64,000 nt of DNA from assembly GCA_004335835.1 (NCBI GenBank), contig RWJK01001908.1, positions 6,982-70,981 on the forward strand. Direction: 5' to 3'. The translations under genes were made by a program, and so were the position numbers. Origin of the DNA: Scenedesmus sp. ARA3 (lineage: Eukaryota > Chlorophyta > Chlorophyceae > Sphaeropleales > Scenedesmaceae). Position 1 is the first letter of the stretch. Each line of letters begins with the position of its first letter. Under the pieces are notes generated by a model. That model ran no database searches and was not told the DNA's origin. It worked only from the letters and a program-made list of their open reading frames with translations. Positions 10,732-21,936 of this stretch are shown piece after piece.

Positions 10732-13057
10732 ATGTTGAATCAAAGTCAACAGAACTATTTCACAAAGCAGGGAGCCCTAGATGGAGGCTTCAAGCCAACT
10801 GGCGTCGATGATAGGCTACCCGCCTTCAGAGGTGGGCAACCACAGCAGCAAATGCAAGGACGACTGCAGGGCTGGCGTCCTCTGCCGGTGTTGATACTAG
10901 CAGTCACTCAACGGTCAAGCTGTTGCTGCAGGCGCTCAAGCAGCTGTTGGAAGCCCCAGGCCGTGGCCTGGATTGGCTGCTGCTGGAGTCTTGGAGCGCA
11001 CCTTGCTGTGTTTCAACCAGCCTCGAACAGCCACCAGCAGCAACAGCAGGACCAGCAGCTGCACAATACGACATCAGCAGATCCTCAGCCTCCCTCCCTG
11101 CAGCTGCTGCTGCGCACGGCAGCAGAGGCCAGCTGGGATCAGCTGCAGGAGCTGCTGCTGCGCCTGCTGCAGATCGCACTACGACATAACAATGTCTCGC
11201 TGCGCTCCATTAGAATTTGCTACCTCAGCTACCGCAGCATCAGCAGCAGCAGGATCAGCAGCAGCCAAATCGTTTCTGAAGGAGCAGCATTAGCCCTGAG
11301 CTGCCTCTTCAAGGCAGCTGGACCCCATTCATACAGCTGCGGGCTCATCATATGCCAGACAGGCAGCAGGGATCTGCTGGAGGATGCTTGCAAGAAAAGC
11401 AGCAGCAGTTTGGTACGAGCAGTCGCAGCTGATTTGCTGCGCAGGCCTGTCCAGCAGCTTGTGGAGCCGGCCCTACAGGCAGCCCCTGAGCAGGTGAATG
11501 CCCTTGAAGCAGAAACAATGAAGATCAAACACATGTAGCTGCACCACGCTGGCATTGCCTGCAACCAACGAGCATGATTGGTGGTGTGTTCATGCAGCTT
11601 CACTACATATGCCTTGCACAAGCTGCCTATACGCCTGCAATGGTATATACAAACACATGATGTGCTGATCCAGGCCAGTTGCAGCAGCTATGCAATCACT
11701 AGCATGGCATGTTGACGGCAGAGCAGCAGTGCTCAGCTAAACGCTGGTACCCTTTCTGCTACAGCAAATCACTTTGTATGTTTCTGATGCGTGTGTGTTC
11801 AGGCTTTGCTGGCTCTGCTAGCAGATCCCGCAATGATGCTGCGGCTCATGCTGCACCAGCAGCAGAACCGGCGCCAGCACCAGCAGCACAAGCTTGGCAA
11901 AGCAGCCAAGAAAGCGTCCCCGCGACTGCCATCAGCAGCAGCGAGCCCAGCAGCAGCTGCACGTGTTGCTTACAAGGTGTGCAGCATGACAACAGCTGCA
12001 ACAGCAGCACAGATGCAGCAGCTGCTGCATTTGCTGCTTCAGGTGACAAGAAATTGTAGCATCTACATCGACAGCAGCAGCGAGCCCAGCATTGCAGCAG
12101 CAGCTATGCTTGCAGTCAACCGCATCAGCAAAAAGCAACTCACAACCTGCACCGAAGATGCGGTGCGGGGTGTGTTGGCACAGCCGCGCTGCCAGTGGCT
12201 GCTCTTGGAGGTGCTTGGCGGCAGCAGCCGCCGCCGCCGCCGCAGCAGCAGCAGCACCGGCAGTCATGCTGCACAAACAGCAGCGGACACGCTGGCTGTC
12301 CTGTGGAAGAACATCGGCTTCAGCTCCAGCGAAGAGGCAGCTGCTTTAGGCCTTGCAGCAACTCTGCAGCGGGCAGCAGCAGAGGTGCGGCGCAACGGCT
12401 GGCTGGCGGCAGCTGCAGCGCAGCTCTGCTGGATTGTGACTAACGGGTGCCCCGCAGACCGCGATCTGCTGGTGGCGAATGCACCATCGCTGCTGCTAGC
12501 TGCCACGTCAATGCCTTCGTTCAACCACCAGCAGCAACAGCAGCAGCAGCAGCAGCAGCACCTGCACCCGCAGCTCGAGGCACGCCAGGTGTACAGCTTG
12601 GCAGCGCTGTGCAACTTGCTAGGTGATGAGCAGCACCCTGGCGTGCCCCTGCAGCAGCTGCTGCTGCCACCTGGCCCGCAGCAGCAGCAGCTGCTGCCAG
12701 GCCTGCTGCAACTGCTGCCGCGAGTGTCGCAGTTAGACATGCAGCAGCAGAACTGGCAGCAGCAGCTGCAAACACATATGCTGCAGCAGGTGCTGCGACA
12801 CCAGCAGCAGCAGCTGCTGCCGGATGTACTGCAGCTGTGGCTGGGCGCAGGCAGCGATGCAGAGCTGAGTGCTGGCGCAGCAGCCGCTGCACTGCCACAG
12901 GCTGTGCACCTGCTGTGGGGGCTGCTGCACCTGCTGCACGATTATGCAGACACCTCACTGGCAGCAGCAGCAGCGGATGCACTCAAGCGGCCCAGCATGC
13001 GCATGAAAGCCGACACCTTGAATATGCTGTCATCCCTTCTACAGCAGCAGCAAGCAC

Positions 13058-13096
<39 letters not shown>

Positions 13097-13333
13097 GCAC
13101 TGCGGCAGCTTGTGACTGCGAGCCTCCAGCATCATCAGGCCAGCAGGCACAGCAGCAGCAGCAGCAGCATGTGTTGCTAGCGCAGCTGCTGTTGGCATGC
13201 GCGCCTCGGCCAGGCGCAGAGTACAAACATGTGACGGAGTATGCTCTGCAGTCACTTTGGGGTGGCTGGGTGCTGGCCGCACCACAGCCAGTGCTGCGAG
13301 CAGTCATGTCGAAGCTGCTGCTGCAAGCCAGCC

Positions 13334-13367
<34 letters not shown>

Positions 13368-14401
13368 CAGCAGCAGCATCACGGCCAACTCAACCCTTGA
13401 CTGTGCCTGCTGCCGGCCTGGGGTGGCCAGCAGTGCTGTGGTTGCTCATAGCCTGGGTTTGCTGGATGTGATGATATCACGGCCATTCTCAGCGCCCTCA
13501 GCAGTAGCTGCTGCGCTGGCTGACCCCAGCATCCTGCAGCAGCTGATGGCCGCCTACCAAATCACAGATACCAAAGACTCGCTTGGAGTTACACTGCCTA
13601 GCACTGCACGTGAACTGCTAGCGCTGCTATGGCGGCAGCGGGCAGAGCAAGTTCTGCAGCCGCAGCAGCAGCAGCATGCATCACTGGCGCTGCTGCAAGT
13701 CCTGCAGGACAGCTTGTGTGGAGAAGTGCATGCCATGCAGCTGATTGCAAGTATCCCCCGCACCAGCAATGGGCGCGATTGGCTGGTGCAGCACGCACCT
13801 GAGCTTGCCAGTGCTCTTGCAGCAACGCTGTGGCTGCAGTCAGGACAGCAGCAGGAGCAGCAGCAGGAGCAGCAGCAGGAGCAGCAGCAGCTGCAACGGT
13901 GTGTTGTCATGGCTTCAGACCTTCTGCAGCGTCTGGCACGGCGCAACAGGCAGGCAGTAGAAGCCTGCTGCTCGCAGCTGCCTGCGTTCCTGCAGCATTG
14001 GCTACTTGGAGCAGCATATGCACCAGCACTCAATGCAGAATTTGCTACGGATAGTGCAGCAGCAGCAGCGGCAGCAGCAGCAGCAGCAGCAGCGGGAGCA
14101 CCACACGGTGGCTTTTCAGCAGCAGCAGGGTACACTGCTGTCAGCAGCGCTGCTAGCAAGGTGATGTTCATACGGCTGAGGTACCACATGTGCAACATGA
14201 GCAGGCGGTGTGTTGATTGACAGACGCGCAGGCGGTTCACAACACATGCTGGAGGCTGCTCAGGCTGCTAGTGTGAGGCAGGGCAGTGGTGCTGCACATG
14301 AGGCTGTGTGTCGAGTGCCGCACTTGCCGCACGAGTGCCTTTGGCAAAGGCAGCAGCTGAGTAATGCATTGACGACTGCGGCGGCGAGCAGCAAGCTATA
14401 A
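10732..14401 (+). CDS. Gln/Ala-rich, probably helical-repeat protein, paralogue B (shorter; one frameshift)
   Basis: Tandem paralogue of the gene at 4.1-10.1 kb, function unknown. Exons 10732-10887 (ATG start), 10932-11493, 11803-14160 and a short last exon from about 14264 or 14282 to 14401. Shared landmarks with A are LDGGFKP near the start, LLEAPGRGLDW, TAAEASWDQLQELLLRLLQ and HPQLEARQVYSLAALCNLLGDEQ. Exon 2 needs one frameshift between about 10985 and 11030 to connect both conserved blocks, since its length is 3n+1. Compared with A, the large middle and C-terminal part (A 7.3-9.9 kb) is missing. The last exon resembles the extreme C-terminus of A (RQQL.NAL...AAASS against RQQLASALDALAASSS), so B looks like a copy with an internal deletion. 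Introns were placed by phase and homology, and the final acceptor is uncertain. Confidence 0.6.
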
Positions 14402-14702
14402 ACAGCTCACAGGATGCGCTGAATACTGCTTTCAATGAAATGTGTCTGGTGATGTTCGATGCTGCGTGCAGTATGCTGCCTTGTCATTGTCACTACTGTT
14501 TCGGACGCGTTCTGCTGCCGTATGTACGACGGGCAGCCGTTATGACATTCCACAAACACCCGGTGCTTTGATCAGAACGAGTAACACATCGAAGGTAGTT
14601 GAAGGGTCGAAGATGCTGTGAAAACACACCAAACCAATCCTCCTGTGACGGAACGCCAACGAGGAGGTGGTTGGGGGCCCCTTGTACTGGCCAGGTACAA
14701 AC
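14402..14702. other. Intergenic stretch before the GH10 gene
   Basis: About 300 bases with no supported gene. It should hold the promoter of the glycosidase, but I see no clear core element. Confidence 0.4.
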
Positions 14703-17700
14703 ATGCACCCAAAGTGCGTTCGGAATAAAAAAATAGCTCAGATGATAGCTATTTTGATCATGACAGGCTGTCTGGCGGGCGTTGGTGAGTGGCGGTTGAG
14801 CTCGGCCCGAGACTTTATCTGCAGGCCATGCAGCTACACAGCGCCTGAATGCTGCTGTTTCATACTTATTGATTGTTGTTATTTGTCAAATGTGTGAACA
14901 GGTGTCGCTGCAGACACAACACAAGCACAAGAACATGCAACCAACCTAAGTACAGCAGCAGGAGCAGCAACAGCAGCAGAAGCAGAGGAGCCATGGAGTG
15001 CCTACGTCGTGCCAGCAGCTGCAAGCATGCAGGGAAGCGCAGGTAAGGTCACTTATGCTGCTGTTACTTCCATACATCAGGAAAACAGTTTGCTGTTCAT
15101 GCTGGCAATCAACCTGACTGCCTGTGTAGTTCCTTTTGTGTTTCAGCCGGAGAAGCAACCACCTGCCTTTATTGCATCCCCACACATGCAGCTGCATGCA
15201 TTGTGCATGAACTATGCCAATGCCGAAAGTCCACACATCGCATCAGTCATCACTCATGGAGCACCGCTGCCGTTGCTGCAACATGTCGATTCACAGTCCT
15301 GCTGCTGCTGCTGCTGCTGCTTCAGGTTCTTTGCAGCACCGTGCACCCAGCATACCCGCAGCCAGGCCAGCAGCACTGCCGCAAGGCCCAGTGCTTGTTC
15401 AGCCAGGCAGCCTCAGCCTCAGCCACAGGCAGGGCCAGCTGGCAGTGAGGGTGCCCAAGGGGGCCCGAAACCTCACCCTGCAGCTGAAGCGCCACGCTGA
15501 CTTTGTGTTTGGGACAGCATACTACCCAGAGAAAGTGGCAGGTAAGCGGCAGGCAAGAAAGATGCTACGTTTGCTGCGTGTGGATGAACTGCATTGCAGG
15601 GGCTGCGCGCACAGTGAATACATCCTGGTACCATGCGCCAGCTCAGCAGCACTGCATTTCCCTTATGCCAGAAATGCCACAGCAACCTGCCTTGTGCTGC
15701 ACGTTTGTGTCTTTTTACGCTAGTTGTCACCTAGGTACGCTTGAGTAGGCATTGCTGGCCGCGAGTGTCCAGTCACATGCATGTGGCATTGCACATGCTG
15801 AGAAGCGAGTATCCTGCATTTGTTGCTGCTGGTGTCGCTTGCAGCTGCTGACCTGGATTGGTACAAGAGCATGACAGCCAGCATGTTCCAGGGCCTGACC
15901 CCTGAAACCCAGTTCAAGTGGTTCTACTACGAGCGCGTGCCAGGGCAGTACCAGCAGGCAAAAGATGGCCTGGACAGGGACTACATTCAGTTTGCCCAGG
16001 ATGCAGGCTTCAGCTTGGTTCGTGGTCACACACTGGAGTGGAGCAAAGTGGACTTTGGGCCGTTCTGGTGAGGCTGCAGCTGTGATGGTTGCGCCTGCCT
16101 AGCTGTCTGCAGGGCTGGGCAGCGCTGTGCACCGTGTTTGAACGTGTTCTTCTGGTTGGACTGGCACCAGCGTCCTATTGGGGTGAGTTGGGAGCAGTGA
16201 AGCAGCAGCTGCAGCAACGGCGACATCAGCATTACCTGCTATGCAGGGGAAGCTGTTGCATTGACGCCGCTTGGAGTACCTTCGCAGGGCTGACTATTGC
16301 AACAACACTCAAACACAGATCAAGATTATTCAAGGCCAGAGACACCACAGTTGTCTGCAATGCTGCAAGCACAAATTTGCAACAGTGTATAGCAACACTA
16401 CACCAATGCACGTGGTATGGTTTTGTGTGTGCAGGGCTCACCAGCTCAACTGCAGCGAGTACGTTGCTGCGCTGAAGCACCGCGTGGTGCGGGACGTGAC
16501 GCTGTTCAAGGGCAAGTTCCAGCAGTACGACGTGTTCAAGTGAGCTGGCACTGCGTGCAAAACCCAACAGCACAACGTTGTGCAGGTTAACCTGCCTGCA
16601 GTGTGTCAACTCACCAAACATGTGCTGCACCTGCTGACACACCCAATGCAATATGGCATGTCAGGATCTGCAGCATACTGGGCTGATTATGCAATACTGC
16701 GTGATAATGCACTGCTGCTTTGTGTGCTGCAGTGAGATCATTGAGGCTCCTGGACACCTGCAACCTGTGGGACACAGAATTCCCTAACATCGGGCTGTGA
16801 TGAACACGACTTGCTGAAGCAACTACTGCTGTGTGCTGCAGTGAGATCATTGAGGCCCCAGGGCTGCTGGACACCTGCAACTTGTGGGACACAGCTTTCC
16901 CTGACATCTTCAAGCTGGCACATGAGGCAGACCCTGAGGCACAGCTGTGCATCAACGACCTGGGCCTGATTGAGGCCGGCAATGCACTCAAGCTGATCCG
17001 TATCATCAAGGAGCACCTGTGGGCACATGACGCGCCCATCCACTGCATTGGCATCCAGGTGCGGCTGTGACGGCTGTGTGCTGTGGTTATGTTTCAGACA
17101 TTGTGGTTGTTGCTGCAGCTGGTTGGCAAGGGTCGACGTTGATAGGTGAAGTTTTCTGTTGAACAGTTTACAAACTAGCTGATACGGCAGCAGCGCCAGC
17201 TGGCTTGCCACTGCAGCATCTAGCTGCGTGGGATGCAGCTGGACATCACAATATCCGTCGAGGTCCAGGGTTTGGCTGCAGTACATGACTTTGCTTTGCA
17301 GGTTAGGGCCTCGCTTCCACCCCAGCAGCTAGTTTATTGTGTGCATGTCTTACAACCACATGAACCAGGCCTTCAATTGACAGGCCTTCAATTACCAAAG
17401 CAGCAAGTGCGCCTGGTGTCCCGCACTGCTTGTGGCTGTGGCTGCTTGCAGGCACATTTTGAGTATGCTGGCATCAACATGACGCACCAGCAACAGCAGC
17501 TGGACCTGTTGGCCACCCTGGGCCTGGACATGTTCATCACAGAGTTCACGCTGTTCACATCTTGGGCAGGGCCGCCGATTCTGCCAGATCACCCTGACGG
17601 CTGGCCGGTCAGCTACCTGGATGAGCAGACACAGGCAGACATGACAACGCAGCTGCTGAAGTTCTGGTTTAGTCATCCGGCGGTTAAGGGGGTGTTCATG

Positions 17701-17985
17701 TGGGGCTGGTGGGACAGCAACATCTGGATCCCTGGTGCAGGGATCTACACTGTGGACCGGCGGCCAAGGCTTGCGGCTGCGGCTGTGCAGCAGCTGCTGC
17801 AGCAGGAGCTGTCGACGAATGTGACTGCAGAGGCACCTGCAGCGGGCTGGATGCAGTTCAAAGGGTTTTATGGCGAGTACGTGTACAGCTTTGTGACCCA
17901 GGCTGGCAAGCAGAAGACAGGGGTGCTGCACTTTGGCAGGGGCGCGGCACGGCGGCAGTCACTGTTGCAGGCAGACACCAGCTGA
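14703..17985 (+). CDS. Secreted glycoside hydrolase family 10 (endo-1,4-beta-xylanase-like)
   Basis: Retaining beta-glycanase of family GH10, expected to cleave xylan-like cell-wall glucans outside the cell. Exons 14703-14784, 14902-15042, 15326-15541, 15845-16067, 16435-16539, 16842-17058 and 17452-17985 join in phase to 505 residues. The N-terminus reads MHPKCVRNKK then MIAILIMTGCLAGVGVA, a signal peptide split by intron 1. The barrel shows FVFGTAYYPEKVA, LVRGHTLEWS, the acid/base Glu in YDVFNEIIE (the Asn-Glu codons straddle intron 5), GIQAHFEYAG, and the nucleophile Glu in FITEFTLF, then GVFMWGWWD near the C-terminus. All key residues are present, so activity is likely. Substrate in this organism is inference: a role in its own wall remodelling is as likely as nutrition. 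The intron before 16842 carries an echo of the catalytic exon. Confidence 0.92.
15299..15323 (+). repeat. (CTG)n used as the 3' splice-site tract of GH10 exon 3
   Basis: Seven or eight CTG triplets run directly into TTCAG, the acceptor of the exon starting at 15326. Confidence 0.85.
16721..16800 (+). repeat. Exon echo, acceptor side, of the GH10 catalytic exon at 16842
   Basis: The copy includes the same TGTGTGCTGCAG acceptor and the bases encoding NEIIEAPG, 109 bp upstream of the real acceptor. It has lost about 8 bases after the Ala codon and reaches a TAA within about 65 bases, so use of this acceptor would truncate the enzyme right after the acid/base Glu. Confidence 0.92.
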
Positions 17986-18054
17986 TAGCTTGGGTGGTTG
18001 AAGCAGTCGTTTAGTGCTTTGGCGGTTGCAGCATGGATAGCTGCTGTTGTAGCA

Positions 18055-18059
18055 TGTAA
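18055..18059 (+). other. TGTAA poly(A) signal candidate of the GH10 gene
   Basis: TGTAA 70 bases after the stop codon, in the position usual for chlorophyte mRNAs. Confidence 0.55.
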
Positions 18060-18483
18060 CTTACGCTGCAACAAGTTTTTGTGTGCTAGCCTGCCCTCTG
18101 AAACTTGGCACCTGCCAAGTAGGGGGTCCAGGTTGCTTCCACAGCTCTACGAGCGTTTACCGTGACGGTAATGCAAAGTTCAACCGTCCCCATCTCAGCA
18201 TTTGTACGACCCTGGGCAACTGAGACGGGTGTTACACATTTTGTCATCTGACCAACGGTCAAAAGCCTAGTCGTGCTGTGAGACCCGCCATACACTACAG
18301 GCCACACGACCTGTGGCGCATGCACTTCCAGTAAAAAGCGCTGGTGATGAACATGAGTTGATGCTGTGAACACCGGCTGCTGACTGCACTTCGCTGTTAT
18401 CCTCTTTGCTGTGCAGCATGCCTACAATCACTAAACTACTCATCAACTATGCTTAAAACTAGCATCTGATAGGACGAAGTGCC

Positions 18484-19662
18484 ATGAGCTTCGACGAAGT
18501 AGCAACCATCGACAAGGGCGTTGTAATCAGGCAGTCCAGCATTTCTGGTGCGCACCATCCACCACACGCATCTCAAACAAAGATTTGAGTGTCACATAAA
18601 TCATTTCAGTTTGTGCATCGCTGCTGATTGCGCCCTGCAGGTGCTGGCAATGGGCTGTTCACAGGCAGACCGTTCTTCAGGAACGACCTGATCACAGAGT
18701 ACTGTGGGCCTATCATAGACCATCAGAAGGCCCTGAAGCTTCGCAAGAGGGGCAAGGCTACGCATGTGCGTGTGCTCAACTCTCAGTGGCTGTACATTGA
18801 TGGTCTGAAGCAGCCAGTCACAGGCCAGGGTGGTGCCTCCTTTGCCAACGATGCAAGGAAGGCTTCAGCTTACAACGCTGTGTTTGTGCAGAGGTAAGTA
18901 GCTGTTTATGATAGCATGACGCCCTCAGCAGCGTTGCAGCCATGCCATTACACAACAGCAGTTTCACTGCCACCTAGCAGTGGCAGCACCCAGAATGGCA
19001 GCTTACTGCAGGGGAGGTACAGGACGAGGAAGATAATGCTCGTGAACTTTGTACAGTGATTGGTAGATTTCATGCCACAAAACCTCATGTACACAACTGC
19101 GCTGCACATATGCACTTTGTCTGTTGGATGTGAGGCAGATATGAGGGGACTTGCATAGCAGCGGTTGAGATAGGTAGGACAGGGGTTTGAAATGAACCTG
19201 GCACAGCACACAACAGGACTTAGCTGTACACACGCAATGCTGTATCGCCATCATTGTTGCCTGCCAAAGCAGCATCGACTGTTGCTGTCACCTGCTCACA
19301 AGAAATGCACTGCTCATCTGCTGCATCTTTTTTTCTGCGACCAGGTTTGACCGCAAACTGGGCAGGGACCGCGTGTTCCTCAAAGCCTCGCGGGACCTCG
19401 ATGCATATGAGGAGGTGTTTGTGAGCTATGGTGAGCAGCGCAGCAGCAGCAGCGGCATCACAGCAGCAACCGCATGGTGGGAAGCTGAATGACCAAAGCC
19501 CTTATATGGCCCGTGTATGCCATGTTGCGGTTGGCAATTATGAGCTTGCTGCACCAAAGCTTGAGCACCATCGCAGCATACTCATGGTAAGTTGCAGATT
19601 AGTCGATTGCCACAGAATATTGTCATTTCTTAATGGTGGCTGCTGACTTCCCCCCTGCAAAT

Positions 19663-19693
<31 letters not shown>

Positions 19694-20631
19694 TTGCAGG
19701 CAACACGTACTGGCAATCAAGCAAGCAGCGGCCACAGCTAGCAGATGCGCAGGCAGCATGGGATGGCACAGGCACACAGGAACAGGAGCAGCAGCTGCGG
19801 CGCTCACCCAGGCAGCGCGAGCTGCGGCGGCTTTCAGTGCAGCAGGAGGCCACCAGCTGTGCTTTACAGCAGCAGGACCTCAGACAGCAGCAGCAGCAGG
19901 ACCTCAGACAGCAGCAGCAGCAGCAGCAGGAGGTGGGGAGTCAACAGAACAGCGGTGATAGCAGCAATACCATGCAGCAGGCAGCCAGTGCACCTGGAGC
20001 GCGCCAGCAGCGGCAGCGCGCGCTCAGCAAGCGTGCTGTGATGCAGCAGACGCGCCAGGGAAATGACCAGCCGCAGTGCACCAGCTCACAGCAGGTGCGA
20101 CAGCAGCAGCAGCAGCAAGCGCTGCCTGCGCAGCGGGCGCATGCACAGCAGCAGCAGCAAGCTGCGCTGGAAGGCAGCCAGGAGTCCACTGACACCCAGG
20201 TGGTGTGGCGGCGCTCGTCACGTGTGCGTGGCCGGCTAGAAAGCCAGCAGCAGCAGCTGGAGGAGCAGCAGCAGGAGTCGCAGCAGCGTGACAGGGCTGC
20301 CAACGGCGCCAGCAGGAGCACCGCGGATGTGGCAGGAGCAGACGCGGGTGCTGCGCAGCCAAGCGTGCTGCGCTGGAGCGAGCAAAAGAAGCGGTCAGCC
20401 TGCTCACCAACTGGTCAAGCAGGCAAGCGCAGCAAGCCCAGCAGCAGTAAGGCAGAGGGCACTGAGCAGCGGCTGCCAGCAGATGCCACTGCAACTTTGG
20501 ACGGTGCTGATGCAGCGGCGGCGGCAGTAGCTGGCAAGTTCACGGTGGTAGCGCTGGCACAGCCGCTGCAGCAGGCGTTTGCAACAGCTTGCCAAGCTGC
20601 GGCGATGCTCACACGCCGTGGGCGCCATTGA
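18484..20631 (+). CDS. SET-domain protein with Gln-rich C-terminal tail
   Basis: Probable protein-lysine methyltransferase of the SET superfamily. Exons 18484-18547, 18641-18893, 19345-19430 and 19700-20631 join in phase to 444 residues. The ATG exon gives VVIRQSSISGAGNGLFTGR, the usual SET N-terminal strand and GxG loop. Next come ITEYCGPII, a GGASFANDARK segment where most SET proteins have the Asn-His-Ser motif, YNAVFVQR, and VFVSYGNTYW, which carries the conserved C-terminal Tyr. The last ~300 residues are low-complexity, rich in Gln and Ser with scattered basic patches such as RRSPRQRELRR, and could bind nucleic acid or chromatin (inference). The SET core is short (about 140 residues) with no pre-SET Cys cluster seen, so histone specificity cannot be assigned. 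Confidence 0.85.
19660..19692 (+). repeat. (CTG)n upstream of the acceptor of the last SET exon
   Basis: About ten CTG triplets end 8 bases before the CAG acceptor at 19699, another triplet repeat serving as a 3' splice-site tract. Confidence 0.8.
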
Positions 20632-21936
20632 AGCAGGGTGTCGGTGACAATGCCTTTTTGGAGGTGGTGAGTTGGGCAGGCATGCTGCTTGCTTGGGCAG
20701 GCCTGCTCCACATACGCGCACAGAATGGTCACTGTGCATGCCTGTGTATGCTCTAATGCTACTGTTGCTGCGTCTGGCGTGTCTGGATTGTACTGTCTTG
20801 CACTGTTTGAACAGCTCGTCGTGATTCTGCTGGATGGGTCGCTTCACGCCAGCCCTGTGATTTGGAGGTAGCTTGTAGCGGGTGCAGCTCAGCCAGAGCC
20901 ATTAGGCACTCTGTGATCTTTTGCGGGACGAGTACCAGGATGCTTTACTATGATGCGGACTGTTGTTGGCAGCGGTGTGCTTTGGCTTCAAGCAAGTTGC
21001 GTTGTGCTGAAAGAGCTTTCCAAGTTCCTGCACTGCCCAAGTTATGGGCAAAGCCGCTCATTTGACTTCAAACCTGGGCTTGCTGACTAGCTTCGGGTAT
21101 AGCTGGTGCTTTGCCAGAGCAGCAGCCGTCGGTAGCTGCATTCTGGTCGATGTGTATGTCAGAGGCCTTGCATGCGGGCTTAGCTGGTGGTATCATGCTG
21201 CTGTGTCTGCCTTGCCATGCCCTTTCTTTCAGGTTGGCTTTTTGTTGCAGCAGTACTCGCACGGCTGCACACACATCCCGGCAGGCAGTCTGTTGCCTGT
21301 TGTAACTACGTGCTTTGCAGCCATTGTCAATTGGTTGCGCGTGGCGTTCCTGTCTGGTTGAAATGTCTACTGGATGTGCAGTGTGGCCACGCTGTAACGT
21401 GCCATGTACAGTGTACGTTGCGTAACCAGCAAGTCCAGTGCCTGCAGTAAGGATCAAGTACTCCTACCGTAATAAGTGACTTATTGCAATGCTGACTGTC
21501 TTCCTACACGTGACTTGTATGTGCTGCAGACCTGCACTTCCAATCCCTTTTGGCAAAACTGCTGCTGCTAGCAGACACCTCGTGATGTGAGTGCCAGCAA
21601 GCTGAGTCAGCCAGCAAACGCAAGACTCAACTGCTAGCTATGGGTATCTAAAACGCGTTTCCTGTTGCTGTCCACGCCATGTCGCAGCTCCTGCAGTTTC
21701 AGAAGCTGGCGCCAAAGAGCTGCACCTCGGCTATGATTAGCTGCAATGTTACTTTGGGTTGCTCGAGCCGCCCTAGCGGCTTCCCATATAGTCACCTCCT
21801 TACCATAGCAACAGCACTTTGAAAACAAACTCTCAGCCTTGCCAGCACTCAATCTCGAACATCTTTCCCGCCACACAACAAGGAACCGGCCCGCTCACAG
21901 CAGTTTTGTACGGAGTGTCTCTCGAGGTATTCTAGG
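20632..21936. other. Intergenic stretch after the SET gene
   Basis: No gene is supported. TGTAA at 21301-21305 is a candidate 3' end if the SET transcript has a long 3' untranslated region. The rest is unremarkable, and the promoter of the following coiled-coil gene should lie in its right part. Confidence 0.45.

Noticed and set aside
12264..14240. Several Cys- and Ala-rich minus-strand open frames
   Set aside because: They are antisense to paralogue B and read CTG/TGC/GCT repeats as polyLeu, polyCys and polyAla.
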